From AP-16 sp046727735 (GTDB taxonomy: Bacteria; Pseudomonadota; Alphaproteobacteria; Rhizobiales; Xanthobacteraceae): DNA of 64,000 nucleotides. Made by a program: the position numbers and the translations under genes. Shown one piece after another: positions 17,745 through 26,768 of the stretch. The notes beneath the pieces were generated by a model that had not been told where the DNA came from, searched no databases, and worked only from the letters and a program-made list of their open reading frames with translations. The first letter of the stretch is position 1. Every line of letters starts with the position of its first letter. Location of the stretch: contig JBKPDF010000031.1 of assembly GCA_046727735.1 (NCBI GenBank), positions 9,541 to 73,540 on the forward strand, in the 5' to 3' direction.

Positions 17745-19463
17745 ATGGCACAAATGGCGAGCGACCAACAACCCGATTCGCAAGCAGTGGGCGGCGATCA
17801 GGCGGATCTCGCGGTCCAGGCCGCGGACGGCATTCTCGGACCCAACCCGTTCATCGGGCTGCGGCCGGCGGACATCCTCGCCAGCTTTCAGGAGATCGGG
17901 CGCCAGGCGGTGCAGCATCCGACCTTGGTCATCGAGCAGGAAGCGGCGCTGGTGCGCGACCTCCTCTCGATCCTGTCCGGAGCATCGAATCTCGCGCCCG
18001 CGCAGGGCGACAAGCGATTCGGCGACGCGATCTGGAGGGAGAACCCGCTCTACCGAAGCAGCCTGCAAGCCTATCTGGCCTGGACCAACGCGTTCCAGGG
18101 CTTCGTCGACCGCTCCGCGCTCGACGCCCGTACCAAGGAACGCGCGCGATTCGTCGTCTCCCTCGTCGCCGACGCGCTCGCTCCGACGAACACGCTGCTG
18201 GGCAATCCTGCCGCCCTGAAAAAAACCTGGGAGACGCGCGGAGCCAACCTCCTCGCGGGACTGCGCAATCTCGTCGGCGACGTGATCGACAACGGCGGCT
18301 TGCCGGCCCAGGTCGATAAGACGGCGTTCTCCCTCGGCAAGAATCTGGCGATGTCGCCGGGCGCGGTCGTGTACCAGAACCCGGTCCTGGAGCTGATCCA
18401 GTATGCGCCGGCGACCGAGTCGGTCCACGAACGCCCGCACCTGATCGTGCCTCCGGAGATCAACAAGTTCTATGTGTTCGATCTGTCGCCGGGCAAGAGC
18501 ATGGTCGAATACATGGTCCGGCACGGCGCGCAGATGTTTGCGGTGAGCTGGCGCAACCCCAACGTCAACGAGCGGGATTGGGGCATGGACACGTACGCTG
18601 AGGCGCTCGAGGCGGCAATCGACGCCGTGCGTGAGATCACCGGATCGGCGGACGTGATCGTGCATGCGGCCTGCTCCGGCGCTATGACGGCGGCGGCGCT
18701 GGCCGGGCACCTCGCCGCCCGGGGCGATGCGAGCGTGCACGCCATGACGCTGATGGTGGCGGTGCTCGGCCACACCGAAGGCACGCTCGGCCTGTTCGCG
18801 ACCGAGGATACCGCCAAGGCCGCAAAGCTGGCGTCAAGTTCTAAGGGAATTCTCGACGGCACCGAGATGAATCGCATCTTCGCCTGGCTGCGTCCCAACG
18901 ATCTCGTCTGGAACTACTGGGTCAACAATTACCTGATGGGCAATTCTCCGCCGGTCTTCGACATCCTCTACTGGAGCAACGATTCGACCCGGCTGCCGGC
19001 CAAGTTTCACGGCGAGCTGATCGATATTTTCACCCAGAATCTGTTTCTGCGGCCAGGCGCGCTCGAGGTGCTCGGCATGCCGATCGACCTATCCAGGGTC
19101 GCCTGCGACAAGTTCTTCGTCGCCGGGACGACGGATCACATCACTCCCTGGAAGGGCGTCTACCAGGCCGCGCGTGCATTCGGCGGCAACAACGAGTTCA
19201 TCCTGAGCAGCAGCGGCCACATTCAAAGCTTGATCAACCCGCCGGGAAACCCCAAGGCGAAATTCTTCACCAATCCCGACCTCGTCGCATCGCCCGACGA
19301 CTGGCTCAAGGGCGCAACGTCGACCACGGGATCGTGGTGGGATCGTTGGCGGGCGTGGGCCGGCGAGCGCTCCGGCGAGCTGCGCCCGGCTCCGAAGCGG
19401 CTCGGCAGCGAGCGCCACAAGCCTGGAGTCCCGGCGCCTGGAACCTACGTGCTCGAAAGCTAG
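17745..19463 (+). CDS. phaC: poly(3-hydroxyalkanoate) synthase, class II-like
   Basis: A 572-residue PHA synthase, which polymerises (R)-3-hydroxyacyl-CoA into storage polyester. The middle region (FAWLRPNDLVWNYWVNNYL, PPVFDILYWSNDSTRLP) reads like the Pseudomonas class II, medium-chain-length enzymes. The catalytic triad can be placed at C310 (HAACSGAMT), D464 (GTTDHITPW) and H492 (SSGHIQSLINPP). The usual lipase-like box GxCxGG is altered to AACSGA: both flanking glycines are alanines while the cysteine and the internal glycine remain. No phaE or phaR subunit is present. Gene spacing of 15 bp to maoC and 35 bp to the hydrolase indicates an operon. Confidence 0.93.
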   Translation: MAQMASDQQPDSQAVGGDQADLAVQAADGILGPNPFIGLRPADILASFQEIGRQAVQHPTLVIEQEAALVRDLLSILSGASNLAPAQGDKRFGDAIWRENPLYRSSLQAYLAWTNAFQGFVDRSALDARTKERARFVVSLVADALAPTNTLLGNPAALKKTWETRGANLLAGLRNLVGDVIDNGGLPAQVDKTAFSLGKNLAMSPGAVVYQNPVLELIQYAPATESVHERPHLIVPPEINKFYVFDLSPGKSMVEYMVRHGAQMFAVSWRNPNVNERDWGMDTYAEALEAAIDAVREITGSADVIVHAACSGAMTAAALAGHLAARGDASVHAMTLMVAVLGHTEGTLGLFATEDTAKAAKLASSSKGILDGTEMNRIFAWLRPNDLVWNYWVNNYLMGNSPPVFDILYWSNDSTRLPAKFHGELIDIFTQNLFLRPGALEVLGMPIDLSRVACDKFFVAGTTDHITPWKGVYQAARAFGGNNEFILSSSGHIQSLINPPGNPKAKFFTNPDLVASPDDWLKGATSTTGSWWDRWRAWAGERSGELRPAPKRLGSERHKPGVPAPGTYVLES

Positions 19464-19498
19464 GCCGCCATGCCCACGCCTGTGCTTCGCGCCCATCC

Positions 19499-20314
19499 AT
19501 GATCGACACCAAGACCGTCACGATCGGGAATCAGACGCTGCGGGTCGGGATCCATCGCGGATCCTCGCAGCTTCCGCCGCTTCTCGTATTCAACGGCATC
19601 GGCGCCAATCTGGACCTGATCGAGCCGTTCGCCGCGGCCTTGAAGGACGTCGAGGTGATCGCTTTCGATGTTCCGGGCACCGGCGGATCGCCTGCGCCGA
19701 CTTTTCCATACCGGTTTCGCGGCCTCGCGCGACTGGCGGACGATCTGCTCGAAGAACTTGGTTACCGAGGGCAGGTCGACGCCATCGGGGTGTCGTGGGG
19801 CGGGGCGTTGGCGCAGACCTTCGCATTTCATCATCCGCAGCGCTGCCGCAAGCTCATTCTCGCCGCAACTTCGCCGGGTGCGATCATGGTGCCCGGCCGG
19901 CTCAGCGTGCTGATGAAGCTCGTGAGCCCTCGTCGCTATGCCGACCCGGATTATCTGCGCAAGGTCGGGCCCGAACTTTACGGCGGCAGCTATCGTCACA
20001 ATCCCGAGCTGATCAGCAAGCACGGTCTTGCGATTCGGCCGCCGTCCGGGCGCGGTTACCTCTATCAGCTCCTCGCCGGGTGGGGTTGGACCAGCCTGCC
20101 GTGGTTGCGCCGGCTGCGCCAGCCGACGCTCATCATGCACGGCACGGATGATCCCATGGTGCCGCTGGCCAATGCCAAGATTTTGGCGGCGCTCATCCCC
20201 AATTCGCGGCTATTCGTGATCGACGACGGCCACCTGTTCCTGATCTCACGAGCTCCCGAGACAGCGGCGGTAATTCATCAATTCCTTGCCGATTGCGAGT
20301 CGCTCGAGGGGTAG
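19499..20314 (+). CDS. phaZ: alpha/beta hydrolase, intracellular PHA depolymerase-like
   Basis: A 271-residue alpha/beta hydrolase. The nucleophile elbow is GVSWGGALAQ (serine near residue 98), the acid lies in MHGTDDPMVPLAN and the histidine in DDGHLFLISRA. The oxyanion region is VFNGIGANLD. The overall pattern resembles the medium-chain-length PHA depolymerase PhaZ of Pseudomonas, which lies beside phaC in that genus. The start ATG at 19499 overlaps no other gene and follows phaC by 35 bp. It would recycle the polymer made by the upstream synthase. A simple esterase role is the alternative. Confidence 0.85.
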   Translation: MIDTKTVTIGNQTLRVGIHRGSSQLPPLLVFNGIGANLDLIEPFAAALKDVEVIAFDVPGTGGSPAPTFPYRFRGLARLADDLLEELGYRGQVDAIGVSWGGALAQTFAFHHPQRCRKLILAATSPGAIMVPGRLSVLMKLVSPRRYADPDYLRKVGPELYGGSYRHNPELISKHGLAIRPPSGRGYLYQLLAGWGWTSLPWLRRLRQPTLIMHGTDDPMVPLANAKILAALIPNSRLFVIDDGHLFLISRAPETAAVIHQFLADCESLEG

Positions 20315-20464
20315 ACCCCTGGGGTCATGCACTGTTCGTTCCAATCGGACCGGGAGCCGGTATTGCGCCTTCCGAGCTACCGAGGCGTCGGCGAGAACAC
20401 GATTAGGATTGACGCGCGGGCCGTCCTGCCGCTGGTAGGCACCACCAGGACCGCCGAAATTCTC

Positions 20465-20809
20465 ATGCGCCTCAAATCTGCGATCTGGGTCTCAGCCTAT
20501 TTACGGCGCCGGCACCTCGACGGCACCTTGGCGGTGGTGCGCCGGCGCGGCGCGGAGGAAGCGGGCGCCGTCTTCGTGAAGATCAATCGGCTCGACGGCA
20601 CCGCCGAGCTCTACGGCCCGGCGCCGCAATCGGCGTTCGAGGAATCCCGCCCGTCAGACCGGGCATTCACACCATGCTTTAAGGTGCAGCCCGTGCCGGA
20701 AGCGGAGGTGGAAGCCTATTTGGCGCGGGAGATTCGTTTCGATTCCGACGTCTGGATCGTCGAAGTCGAAGATCGTTCGGGCTCACATCTGCTCGACGTC
20801 GTCGCGTGA
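20465..20809 (+). CDS. DUF1491 family protein
   Basis: A 114-residue protein of the alphaproteobacterial DUF1491 family, function unknown. It starts at ATG 20465 with the conserved LKSAIWVSAYLRR and contains GAVFVKINRLDGTAELYGP, a variable loop, then EVEAYLAREIRFDSDVWIVEVEDR. The extended frame back to 20327 is not conserved as protein. The segment 20405-20461 before the gene and its 3' third have a second, damaged copy at 27350-27582. Confidence 0.9.
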   Translation: MRLKSAIWVSAYLRRRHLDGTLAVVRRRGAEEAGAVFVKINRLDGTAELYGPAPQSAFEESRPSDRAFTPCFKVQPVPEAEVEAYLAREIRFDSDVWIVEVEDRSGSHLLDVVA

Positions 20810-21091
20810 GGGCGGAAGCGGCTCGGGAGGAGGGTCCTGCACTCTCGCGGGGAAGCGGCCGCGCGCCCTACGCCGGGGCGGCGATAGGTATATCGAGGCC
20901 CCGCGTCTCGTTGGGTCGACGCCGCGCGGGGCTGCATCGCGTCACGAGATCAGCACGACCGATCTGGACGGAGGCACGGCCGCGAGCGCAGAATTCGGCT
21001 GGCAGTCATCGTCGCGTTACCGGCAACCCGGAATGTCACGCTGCAACGTGCCGCCAGTGGCATCGATGCTGGCGGGAGGGAGCAGCTCGAG

Positions 21092-22114
21092 ATGAATGAA
21101 TCATCCGCTTCGACGCCCTCCGATTCCCGGGTTGCCGATGCCAAGGGCATGGTCATCAACTGCGCCGCCTATAGCTCGGGGCGTCGCGTCGCGGATATCG
21201 ATCTCGACGCGGCACGCAACGTCGATACCTCCGACGGCCGTTTCGTCTGGATCGGTCTGCACGAGCCCAATGAGCCGCTGCTGCGCACCGTCCAGCAGCG
21301 GTTCGGCCTCCACGACCTCGCCATCGAGGATGCACTGACCGCTCACCAGCGGCCGAAGCTCGAAATCTACGGCGACTCGCTTTTCATAGTCATGCGAACG
21401 GCCTCGCTGCGGGACTGCAAGATCCAATGCGGCGAGACTCATATCTTTGCGGGCCGCGGCTACGTTGTCACGGTGCGACACGGCTCGACCACGGCTTACA
21501 GAGAGGTGCGAGCCCGGTGCGAGGGCGCGCCGAAGATGCTGGCAATGGGCGAAGGCTTCGTCGTTTACTCGATCATGGATTTCATCGTCGACAACTATTT
21601 TCCGATCCTGCAGGAACTCGAAATCGAGGTGGACGCATTGGAGGACAGTGTCTTTGCTCGCGGCTCCGACCGGCCGAACGTTGAGCGTATTTACGAGCTC
21701 CGACACGAATTGCTGTTGCTGCGTCGCGCGGTCCAGCCGCTGCAGGAGGTTTGCAATCGCATAATGCGGTTCGATGTGCCGCTGATCGATCAAGCCATGC
21801 ACCCGTACCTCCGCGACGTCCAAGATCATGTCATTCGTCTTGTGGAGAGCATCGACAACCTTCGTGACCTGCTGGCGGCGGCTCTGGAAGCGCACCTGCT
21901 GCTCTCCTCGGTCGAGCAGAACAACATCATCAAGATCTTTTCTGTCGCGGCGGTGGTGCTGATGCCGCCCACGCTGGTCGCGTCGATTTACGGCATGAAC
22001 TTCAAAAGCATGCCGGAACTGGAATGGCCGTACGGGTATTATGTGGCTCTGATGTTGATGATGGTCGTTGCCGTGCTGCCCTATTTGTTTTTCAAATGGA
22101 AGAAGTGGTTGTAG
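21092..22114 (+). CDS. corA: CorA family magnesium/cobalt transporter
   Basis: A 340-residue pentameric channel-type divalent cation transporter. The large N-terminal cytoplasmic domain and long coiled stalk helix precede two C-terminal membrane helices. The family signature YGMNF is present after the first helix (VAAVVLMPPTLVASIYGMNF), followed by the short periplasmic loop and the second helix ending in a basic tail (FKWKKWL). The ATG at 21092 follows gggagcagctcgag. The 283 bp between it and DUF1491 are GC-rich with nothing recognised, so it probably has its own promoter. Confidence 0.95.
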   Translation: MNESSASTPSDSRVADAKGMVINCAAYSSGRRVADIDLDAARNVDTSDGRFVWIGLHEPNEPLLRTVQQRFGLHDLAIEDALTAHQRPKLEIYGDSLFIVMRTASLRDCKIQCGETHIFAGRGYVVTVRHGSTTAYREVRARCEGAPKMLAMGEGFVVYSIMDFIVDNYFPILQELEIEVDALEDSVFARGSDRPNVERIYELRHELLLLRRAVQPLQEVCNRIMRFDVPLIDQAMHPYLRDVQDHVIRLVESIDNLRDLLAAALEAHLLLSSVEQNNIIKIFSVAAVVLMPPTLVASIYGMNFKSMPELEWPYGYYVALMLMMVVAVLPYLFFKWKKWL

Positions 22115-22273
22115 GCCCACGTCCTCCAAGCCGCGGCCCCCCAGGCGCCATCCGCGCCGTCGCGTTCACCGGCGAGTTCCTGCTGTGCGTCGCTGCCGGG
22201 CAACGCGGCAGCAGTCCTGTTCGAATAACGGGAGCCGAGCACGACGTTGCCGGCACAAAGCCCGCCGATCTCG

Positions 22274-22987
22274 TCAGGTGCGCGTCGGTCGCGCCGCCCG
22301 CAAGCGATAGCCGATGCCGTAGAGCGTCTCTACCAGATCGCAAGAACCGTCCACGGCGCGGAATTTGCGGCGTATGCGCTTGATTACGCTGTCGATCGTG
22401 CGCTCCTCGACGTACCTTTCGTGACCATAAACCTCGTCCATCAGGGTAGCGCGGGTCTTCACGCTGCCGGGGCAGCTCGCGAGCGCCTGCAACATCAGGA
22501 ACTCGATCTCGGTGAGCGACACCAGAGCGTCCTTCCAAGTACAACTTCGGTTGCCTCCATCCATGCGCAGATTGCTCCACTCCACCCCGCTTGTCGCATG
22601 CCGGGCAATCGCAGGTCCGGGGCCCGACCGCTTGCGGCGCAACAGTGCTCTGATGCGCTCGATCAGAACCCGCTGGGAAAACGGCTTGCGCACGAAGTCG
22701 TCAGCTCCGAGCATTAGCCCATGCAGCTCGTCCGCCTCCTCGGTTTTCGAGCTGAGGAAGATCACCGGCAGATCGGATTCCTGCCGCAATCGCGCCAACA
22801 GCTCCGTTCCGTTCATCCGCGGCATCTTGATGTCCAGAACCGCAATATCCGGCCGATTGGCTTTGCATCCCCGAATTGCCAAGTCGCCGTCCGAATAGGT
22901 GAGGACTCGAAAACCTTCGGCCTCGAAAGCGAGGGACAACGAGTCGAGGACGTTCTGATCGTCATCGACGAGAGCAATGGTCGACAT
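22274..22987 (-). CDS. chvI: ChvI-like two-component response regulator (no kinase nearby)
   Basis: A 237-residue OmpR-family regulator. The receiver domain begins TIALVDDDQN, has the phospho-acceptor aspartate in IAVLDIKMPRMNG and the lysine in FVRKPFSQR. The winged-helix domain contains LTEIEFLMLQAL, VYGHERYVEERTIDSVIKRIRRKF and ETLYGIGYRL, the pattern of ChvI in Rhizobiales, which controls envelope and acid responses. The partner kinase ChvG/ExoS normally stands next to it, with hprK and ptsI genes; none of these is here. This copy is probably a paralogue. It converges with corA. Confidence 0.9.
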   Translation of the reverse strand: MSTIALVDDDQNVLDSLSLAFEAEGFRVLTYSDGDLAIRGCKANRPDIAVLDIKMPRMNGTELLARLRQESDLPVIFLSSKTEEADELHGLMLGADDFVRKPFSQRVLIERIRALLRRKRSGPGPAIARHATSGVEWSNLRMDGGNRSCTWKDALVSLTEIEFLMLQALASCPGSVKTRATLMDEVYGHERYVEERTIDSVIKRIRRKFRAVDGSCDLVETLYGIGYRLRAARPTRT

Positions 22988-23298
22988 CACGGCGCCATCC
23001 GGTGCGCAGCCCCGAGCCGCGTGCGAGAAATGCCATGAGCTACGGTCCCGATCGTCCCCGCTACCCCCGCGATCGGGACCGCGCCAGCGAGCTTGGATTT
23101 TTATCCCGCCACTCTGCTATCGCGCCACTATGCGGGGATCTGGGCGGCCAAAGGCCCCCCCGCTGAATTTCGCAACACGTTGCAAACAGGACACACATCT
23201 CGGCACCGCAGAGTCTCCCTGCCAATGGCGCCTGACCGGGGCTCGCAATTGCAATGCGGCGGACCGGAGCATCGGAGCGCCTTCCCGAACCAGGCGGG
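22988..23298. other. intergenic region upstream of the ChvI-like gene
   Basis: 311 bp before the leftward response regulator. The main feature is the 11-bp inverted repeat at 23044-23080. The left 100 bp probably contain the regulator's promoter; the right part follows the upstream gene's stop. No gene was recognised. Confidence 0.4.
23044..23080. repeat. 11-bp perfect inverted repeat upstream of the ChvI-like gene
   Basis: GGTCCCGATCG at 23044-23054 is exactly mirrored by CGATCGGGACC at 23070-23080 with a 15-base loop. It lies 57-93 bp before the start of the leftward regulator gene. It could be a transcript hairpin in the 5' leader, a terminator for the gene upstream or an operator. No T-run follows on either strand. 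Confidence 0.6.
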
Positions 23299-24435
23299 TC
23301 ACTCGCCCCAAGCCCCGAAGGCCTCCTCAAACGCGCGATTGCCGGTCGCACCCTTCTCGATCGCCAAGATCGCGCGCCTGCCGTCTTTGTAGACGAACGG
23401 CATATCGAACCACGATTGCTCCTTGAGCATCTTCAGATTCTGATCGAAATCGCCGGCGGCTGCCGAGAGACCGATGAGGAACAATCCGGACGTCACTCTC
23501 GCTGTGACGGTGGTCAGCCGCGCGCCATCCGCCTGCTCTTCCGATTTCATCAGCAGCGCAGGAATGTCGGAAATCTCCCCGAGTTCAGCGTCGGCCTGCA
23601 CTGCAATCTCGATGGTGTGACTCGCCGGCAGATTCCGATCCAGGTTGCGCCGGATGGACAACGCCATGCGAAGATGACGCTCCGGAACCTCCAGAGATCC
23701 ACGAATCGTCAGCTCAGGCGACGTGGCCTGTGACGACACCGTCTCGGTTTTCCAGTTCACCGATCCGCGATACCTCTTTCCGTGTTTGTCGTAGGGATCG
23801 TCCTCGTAAAGCGCGGCGCTGTCTGCGGACCAGGCTTGCGCCCTCGGCTTGCCTGGACCGAGGCGATCGGAAATCTTCGGGGGCGAGGAGGCGGTCACCC
23901 GCGGCCGAGCCGCGCTTGGTTCTATTCCGAACCAGGCTTTGATCTCGTCGCGGTACTCAAACATCGCAACGCCGGCCGCGACGATTGCCGCTACGACGAG
24001 CCAGGCGATGATCCCCGCCACGACGTCGAGGATCCTGCGTCGGGGTCGAACCGGCTTCCCGGGCATGTGCAAACCGTCGGGCCCGGCAGGAGCCGTGTCA
24101 TCGACGCCGCGCAGCCGATTCGACGCTGCGTCTTCCTTTGCGGGGGCGCCGGGCCGCTCGGTGCAGCGCGGTGCCGTTACGGCCCGGCGCGCTCTTCGCT
24201 GTCCGCTGAACGGCGCACCGCCCGGACCCGCGAACTGGGCCTCCACCTTGCGAACTGCGTCTTCCAAGGAGAGTCGCTCGCGCAGAAGCTCCGGCTCTTC
24301 CAGCGGCGGATCGAGCTGGCGCAACTGGTCGACCAACGCGCATTGTGCGCGTTCGTAGAAGGTGCGCCGAGATTCGGCACTATTGTCCCGCAGTCCGGCG
24401 ATGCCGCGGGCGAGAAGCGGATAGTAATTGGCCAT
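23299..24435 (-). CDS. single-pass membrane protein of unknown function
   Basis: A roughly 378-residue protein. The N-terminus (NYYPLLARGIAGLRDNSAESRRTFYERAQCALVDQLRQL) is a helical module found at the start of many uncharacterised Bradyrhizobium membrane proteins. After a basic linker comes one membrane helix near residue 150 (VAGIIAWLVVAAIVAAGVAMF). The remaining 210 residues are periplasmic, with a beta-rich region (SPELTIRGSLEVPERHLRMALSI is part of it). No enzymatic motif was seen. The ATG at 24435 was preferred because the family module begins there; an ATG at 24480 is also in frame. Confidence 0.75.
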   Translation of the reverse strand: MANYYPLLARGIAGLRDNSAESRRTFYERAQCALVDQLRQLDPPLEEPELLRERLSLEDAVRKVEAQFAGPGGAPFSGQRRARRAVTAPRCTERPGAPAKEDAASNRLRGVDDTAPAGPDGLHMPGKPVRPRRRILDVVAGIIAWLVVAAIVAAGVAMFEYRDEIKAWFGIEPSAARPRVTASSPPKISDRLGPGKPRAQAWSADSAALYEDDPYDKHGKRYRGSVNWKTETVSSQATSPELTIRGSLEVPERHLRMALSIRRNLDRNLPASHTIEIAVQADAELGEISDIPALLMKSEEQADGARLTTVTARVTSGLFLIGLSAAAGDFDQNLKMLKEQSWFDMPFVYKDGRRAILAIEKGATGNRAFEEAFGAWGE

Positions 24436-25114
24436 GAGCGCCCAGAGCTCCGTCGAATTCCCCTCTTGCCCGGCGGACATTCGGGCGCGTAACGCCCGTC
24501 TTCCCCGCCTCGATGCGCACGAGCCTGGAAACGGCACGCCGACGCGGCAAACAGGTCACCAATACCTATCGGCACTGGTGCGCCGAGCGTCGGGCGGAAG
24601 CACTCGAACCCCTGCCGGGGCGGGCCATGTCGCACCACGCGCGAATCATGCGCGTGATTTGTGGCGCGTGTGAGGTAACTTCCCGCGATGTCGGGGCGCG
24701 TGCACGCGTGCGGAAGAATTTGTTGATTGCCGCAACTGCGCTCCATGCTTCGATCTGAGGCCGGCCGAACACCTCGTGGGAACGAGGATCGAGAGCTTCA
24801 GGCCCCGAACGCACGGAAATTGAAGCTGCCATATTTGCCTCATTGAGCTGCGAATGTCGGTCATTTCCAAACCCGGAATGTGAAAATGCTCGGGTCACCG
24901 CTTGTGAGGTTTACACATTTCCCTTCTCGCGCGGGCAAGCTCTCCAGGATTGCCATGCCCAAATCGTGACCCGCGGGAATCATAAATTTGCCCGACCTCT
25001 GCAGAACCTTTGCGACTTGTCGGCATATCTTCCCTGCGCCGAATTCTGAGCCATCGCGGCGCTGGGTTTGCTGGGTAGTTACGGACAACCTGTGGCGTAA
25101 CGGGAGTGCGACAG
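24436..25114. other. long intergenic region without a recognisable gene
   Basis: About 680 bp between a leftward membrane-protein gene and a rightward small gene. It contains several short open frames on both strands, none with gene-like composition or family resemblance. The segment 24800-24950 is AT-richer than the window average. A 7-bp inverted repeat CACGCGC/GCGCGTG lies near 24637-24657. No RNA gene was recognised. Confidence 0.4.
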
Positions 25115-25303
25115 ATGAGCAGCGCCATCGACTTCCAGGGAGATGCAATGGAATGCTTGCACATGGCGGAGCGAGCCAAAGGCGCCGAGGAAAAATCGGT
25201 GCTGCAATGCCTGGCGCGAGCATGGATCACGCTGGGCGAGCAATTCGAGCGCCTGCATGAGAAAAAGCACTCGCAAGTCTCCAAACCAAGCGTCTTGGAT
25301 TGA
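25115..25303 (+). CDS. small protein of unknown function (62 residues)
   Basis: A short, probably helical cytosolic protein (AMECLHMAERAKGAEEKSVL, ARAWITLGEQFERLH). Small proteins with a similar MECL...LARAW...LAEQ pattern are common in Bradyrhizobium and relatives; their role is unknown. The ATG at 25115 has a ribosome-binding site (cgggag) nine bases upstream; a GTG at 25106 overlaps that site and is less likely. It ends about 50 bp before the DUF2061 fusion gene on the same strand. Confidence 0.65.
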   Translation: MSSAIDFQGDAMECLHMAERAKGAEEKSVLQCLARAWITLGEQFERLHEKKHSQVSKPSVLD

Positions 25304-25356
25304 TTGCCGGCGCATACCGAATCAGCCAACAGAACTTCACGACACCGAGGGCTCGA

Positions 25357-26529
25357 ATGCTGATCGATGCGTGGGAGGGCCGGCACCGGTCCCTGGTGAA
25401 AGCCATCAGCTGGAGGGTCGCCGGAAGCATCGACACCTTGCTGTTGTCCTTTTTGGTGACGGGGAGCCTCGTATTCGCGAGCTCGATCGCGGGCATCGAG
25501 ACGATTACCAAGGTCGTGCTTTACTATTTGCACGAGCGGGCATGGACGATCGTGCGGTGGGGACGGGGTTCGCGAACGCGCCGCATGCGTCTCCATTTGC
25601 ACCGCATTTGGTTGCGGCTACGGAGCCGGAGCATCGCGTTCGCAGCGGCGATCGCGGCCCTGCTCGCCCGCCTCCGCCAGGGTTGGCAGCCTCACAGCGT
25701 TGCCGCAATCGGTGCCTTTCTGTTTTGCTTCGCCATCGTTTTTACGCCGCCGCATGCCCAATTCGGAAAGGTTGGCAACATCCGATCCTCTGCGGCCGCG
25801 ACCCAGAGTAAGATCCGGAGCGCAGAACTCGAATTGGCGACAGCCGGTTTGGATCGTGGAAGGAGCCGCCCGAACGAGCCTGGTGACGACACGCGGAATG
25901 TCTCTGGTGCGGCGTACGGGTCTGCGAACCCGGGTGCGGAATCGACAGCGCCGCCTCGAACGAACGATCGCGCTTTGCAGGTGACGACGCCGGATGCCGC
26001 GGAAGAAATCTCAACCAGTTTGCTCCCATCCGACCGCGTGACGCAGGTTCAGCAGAAGCTCGTCAAGCTGGGCTATTTGTCGGAGCCCGCAACGGGTAGA
26101 TGGGGACCTCTGTCCCGCCAGGCACTCAAGGCGTTCAAGGCGGATCACGATCTGTCTCCTGACGACGTCTGGGATGAGGCCACCGAACGCAGTCTGCTGA
26201 GGGGAAGCGCTGCAGACCTCGAGGCTTTCGTAGGGATTTGGGGCGCCGATGCGGGCGCCTGTTCGGCTCGGCTCAATCGCGGCGGCTTTCTGCCCGCCGT
26301 CATCGAGAGTGAGGGAGCATGGGCCGGAGAGACCTTTTGCGCCTTCCAAAAGAAAAGACGTACGACGCGCGGATGGGAGCTCGTCGCGAGCTGTTCCAAT
26401 TCGCGCGAGCGTTGGACCGCTCACGTCCGCCTGGCGCTTGTCGGCGAGCAGTTGATCTGGACCAGCGAAAGGGGCGCGCAGAACTATCTGCGATGTCAAC
26501 CGGGACTGGGTGTCGCCCGAGCCTTTTAG
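25357..26529 (+). CDS. DUF2061 membrane domain fused to a peptidoglycan-binding domain
   Basis: A 390-residue protein. Residues 1-75 match DUF2061, a two-helix membrane module (SLVKAISWRVAGSIDTLLLSF, TKVVLYYLHERAWTIVRWG) often attached to sulfate-assimilation or other membrane proteins. A basic region and a further hydrophobic segment near residue 130 follow. Then come a low-complexity linker, one PG_binding_1 domain (about 235-285, VQQKLVKLGYLSEPATGRWG) and a C-terminal module of about 95 residues with four cysteines (ADAGACSARLNRGGF, GETFCAFQKK). The combination is unusual. The ATG at 25357 gives the DUF2061 start; a TTG at 25300 would lengthen it. Confidence 0.8.
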   Translation: MLIDAWEGRHRSLVKAISWRVAGSIDTLLLSFLVTGSLVFASSIAGIETITKVVLYYLHERAWTIVRWGRGSRTRRMRLHLHRIWLRLRSRSIAFAAAIAALLARLRQGWQPHSVAAIGAFLFCFAIVFTPPHAQFGKVGNIRSSAAATQSKIRSAELELATAGLDRGRSRPNEPGDDTRNVSGAAYGSANPGAESTAPPRTNDRALQVTTPDAAEEISTSLLPSDRVTQVQQKLVKLGYLSEPATGRWGPLSRQALKAFKADHDLSPDDVWDEATERSLLRGSAADLEAFVGIWGADAGACSARLNRGGFLPAVIESEGAWAGETFCAFQKKRRTTRGWELVASCSNSRERWTAHVRLALVGEQLIWTSERGAQNYLRCQPGLGVARAF

Positions 26530-26768
26530 AAAGGGGAGGCCAGCGACGTTCTCGCCGCCTCGCAACCGAATTCGGCGAGCACTGTTCTAGCCCCAAAACA
26601 TCTGACCTCGCTTCTTTAGGTCGTTTCCACAACGACATTTCGGATCGCCGCAATCAGGACCCTCAACAGCCACAGTATTGCCGAGGGAGTCCTCGATGAT
26701 CCGAATCAGGCAGCGTTTATAGCGTGCGTAGAGCCGGGAGTTTTCCTTCGATGCGGGGATGATCGAAA

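Noticed and set aside
26646..26659. 14-bp match (CGCCGCAATCAGGA) between the gap after the DUF2061 fusion and the DUF1491 relic
   Set aside because: The match extends only to 17 of 18 bases and nothing around it aligns, so it may be chance in GC-rich DNA; too little to call a third copy.
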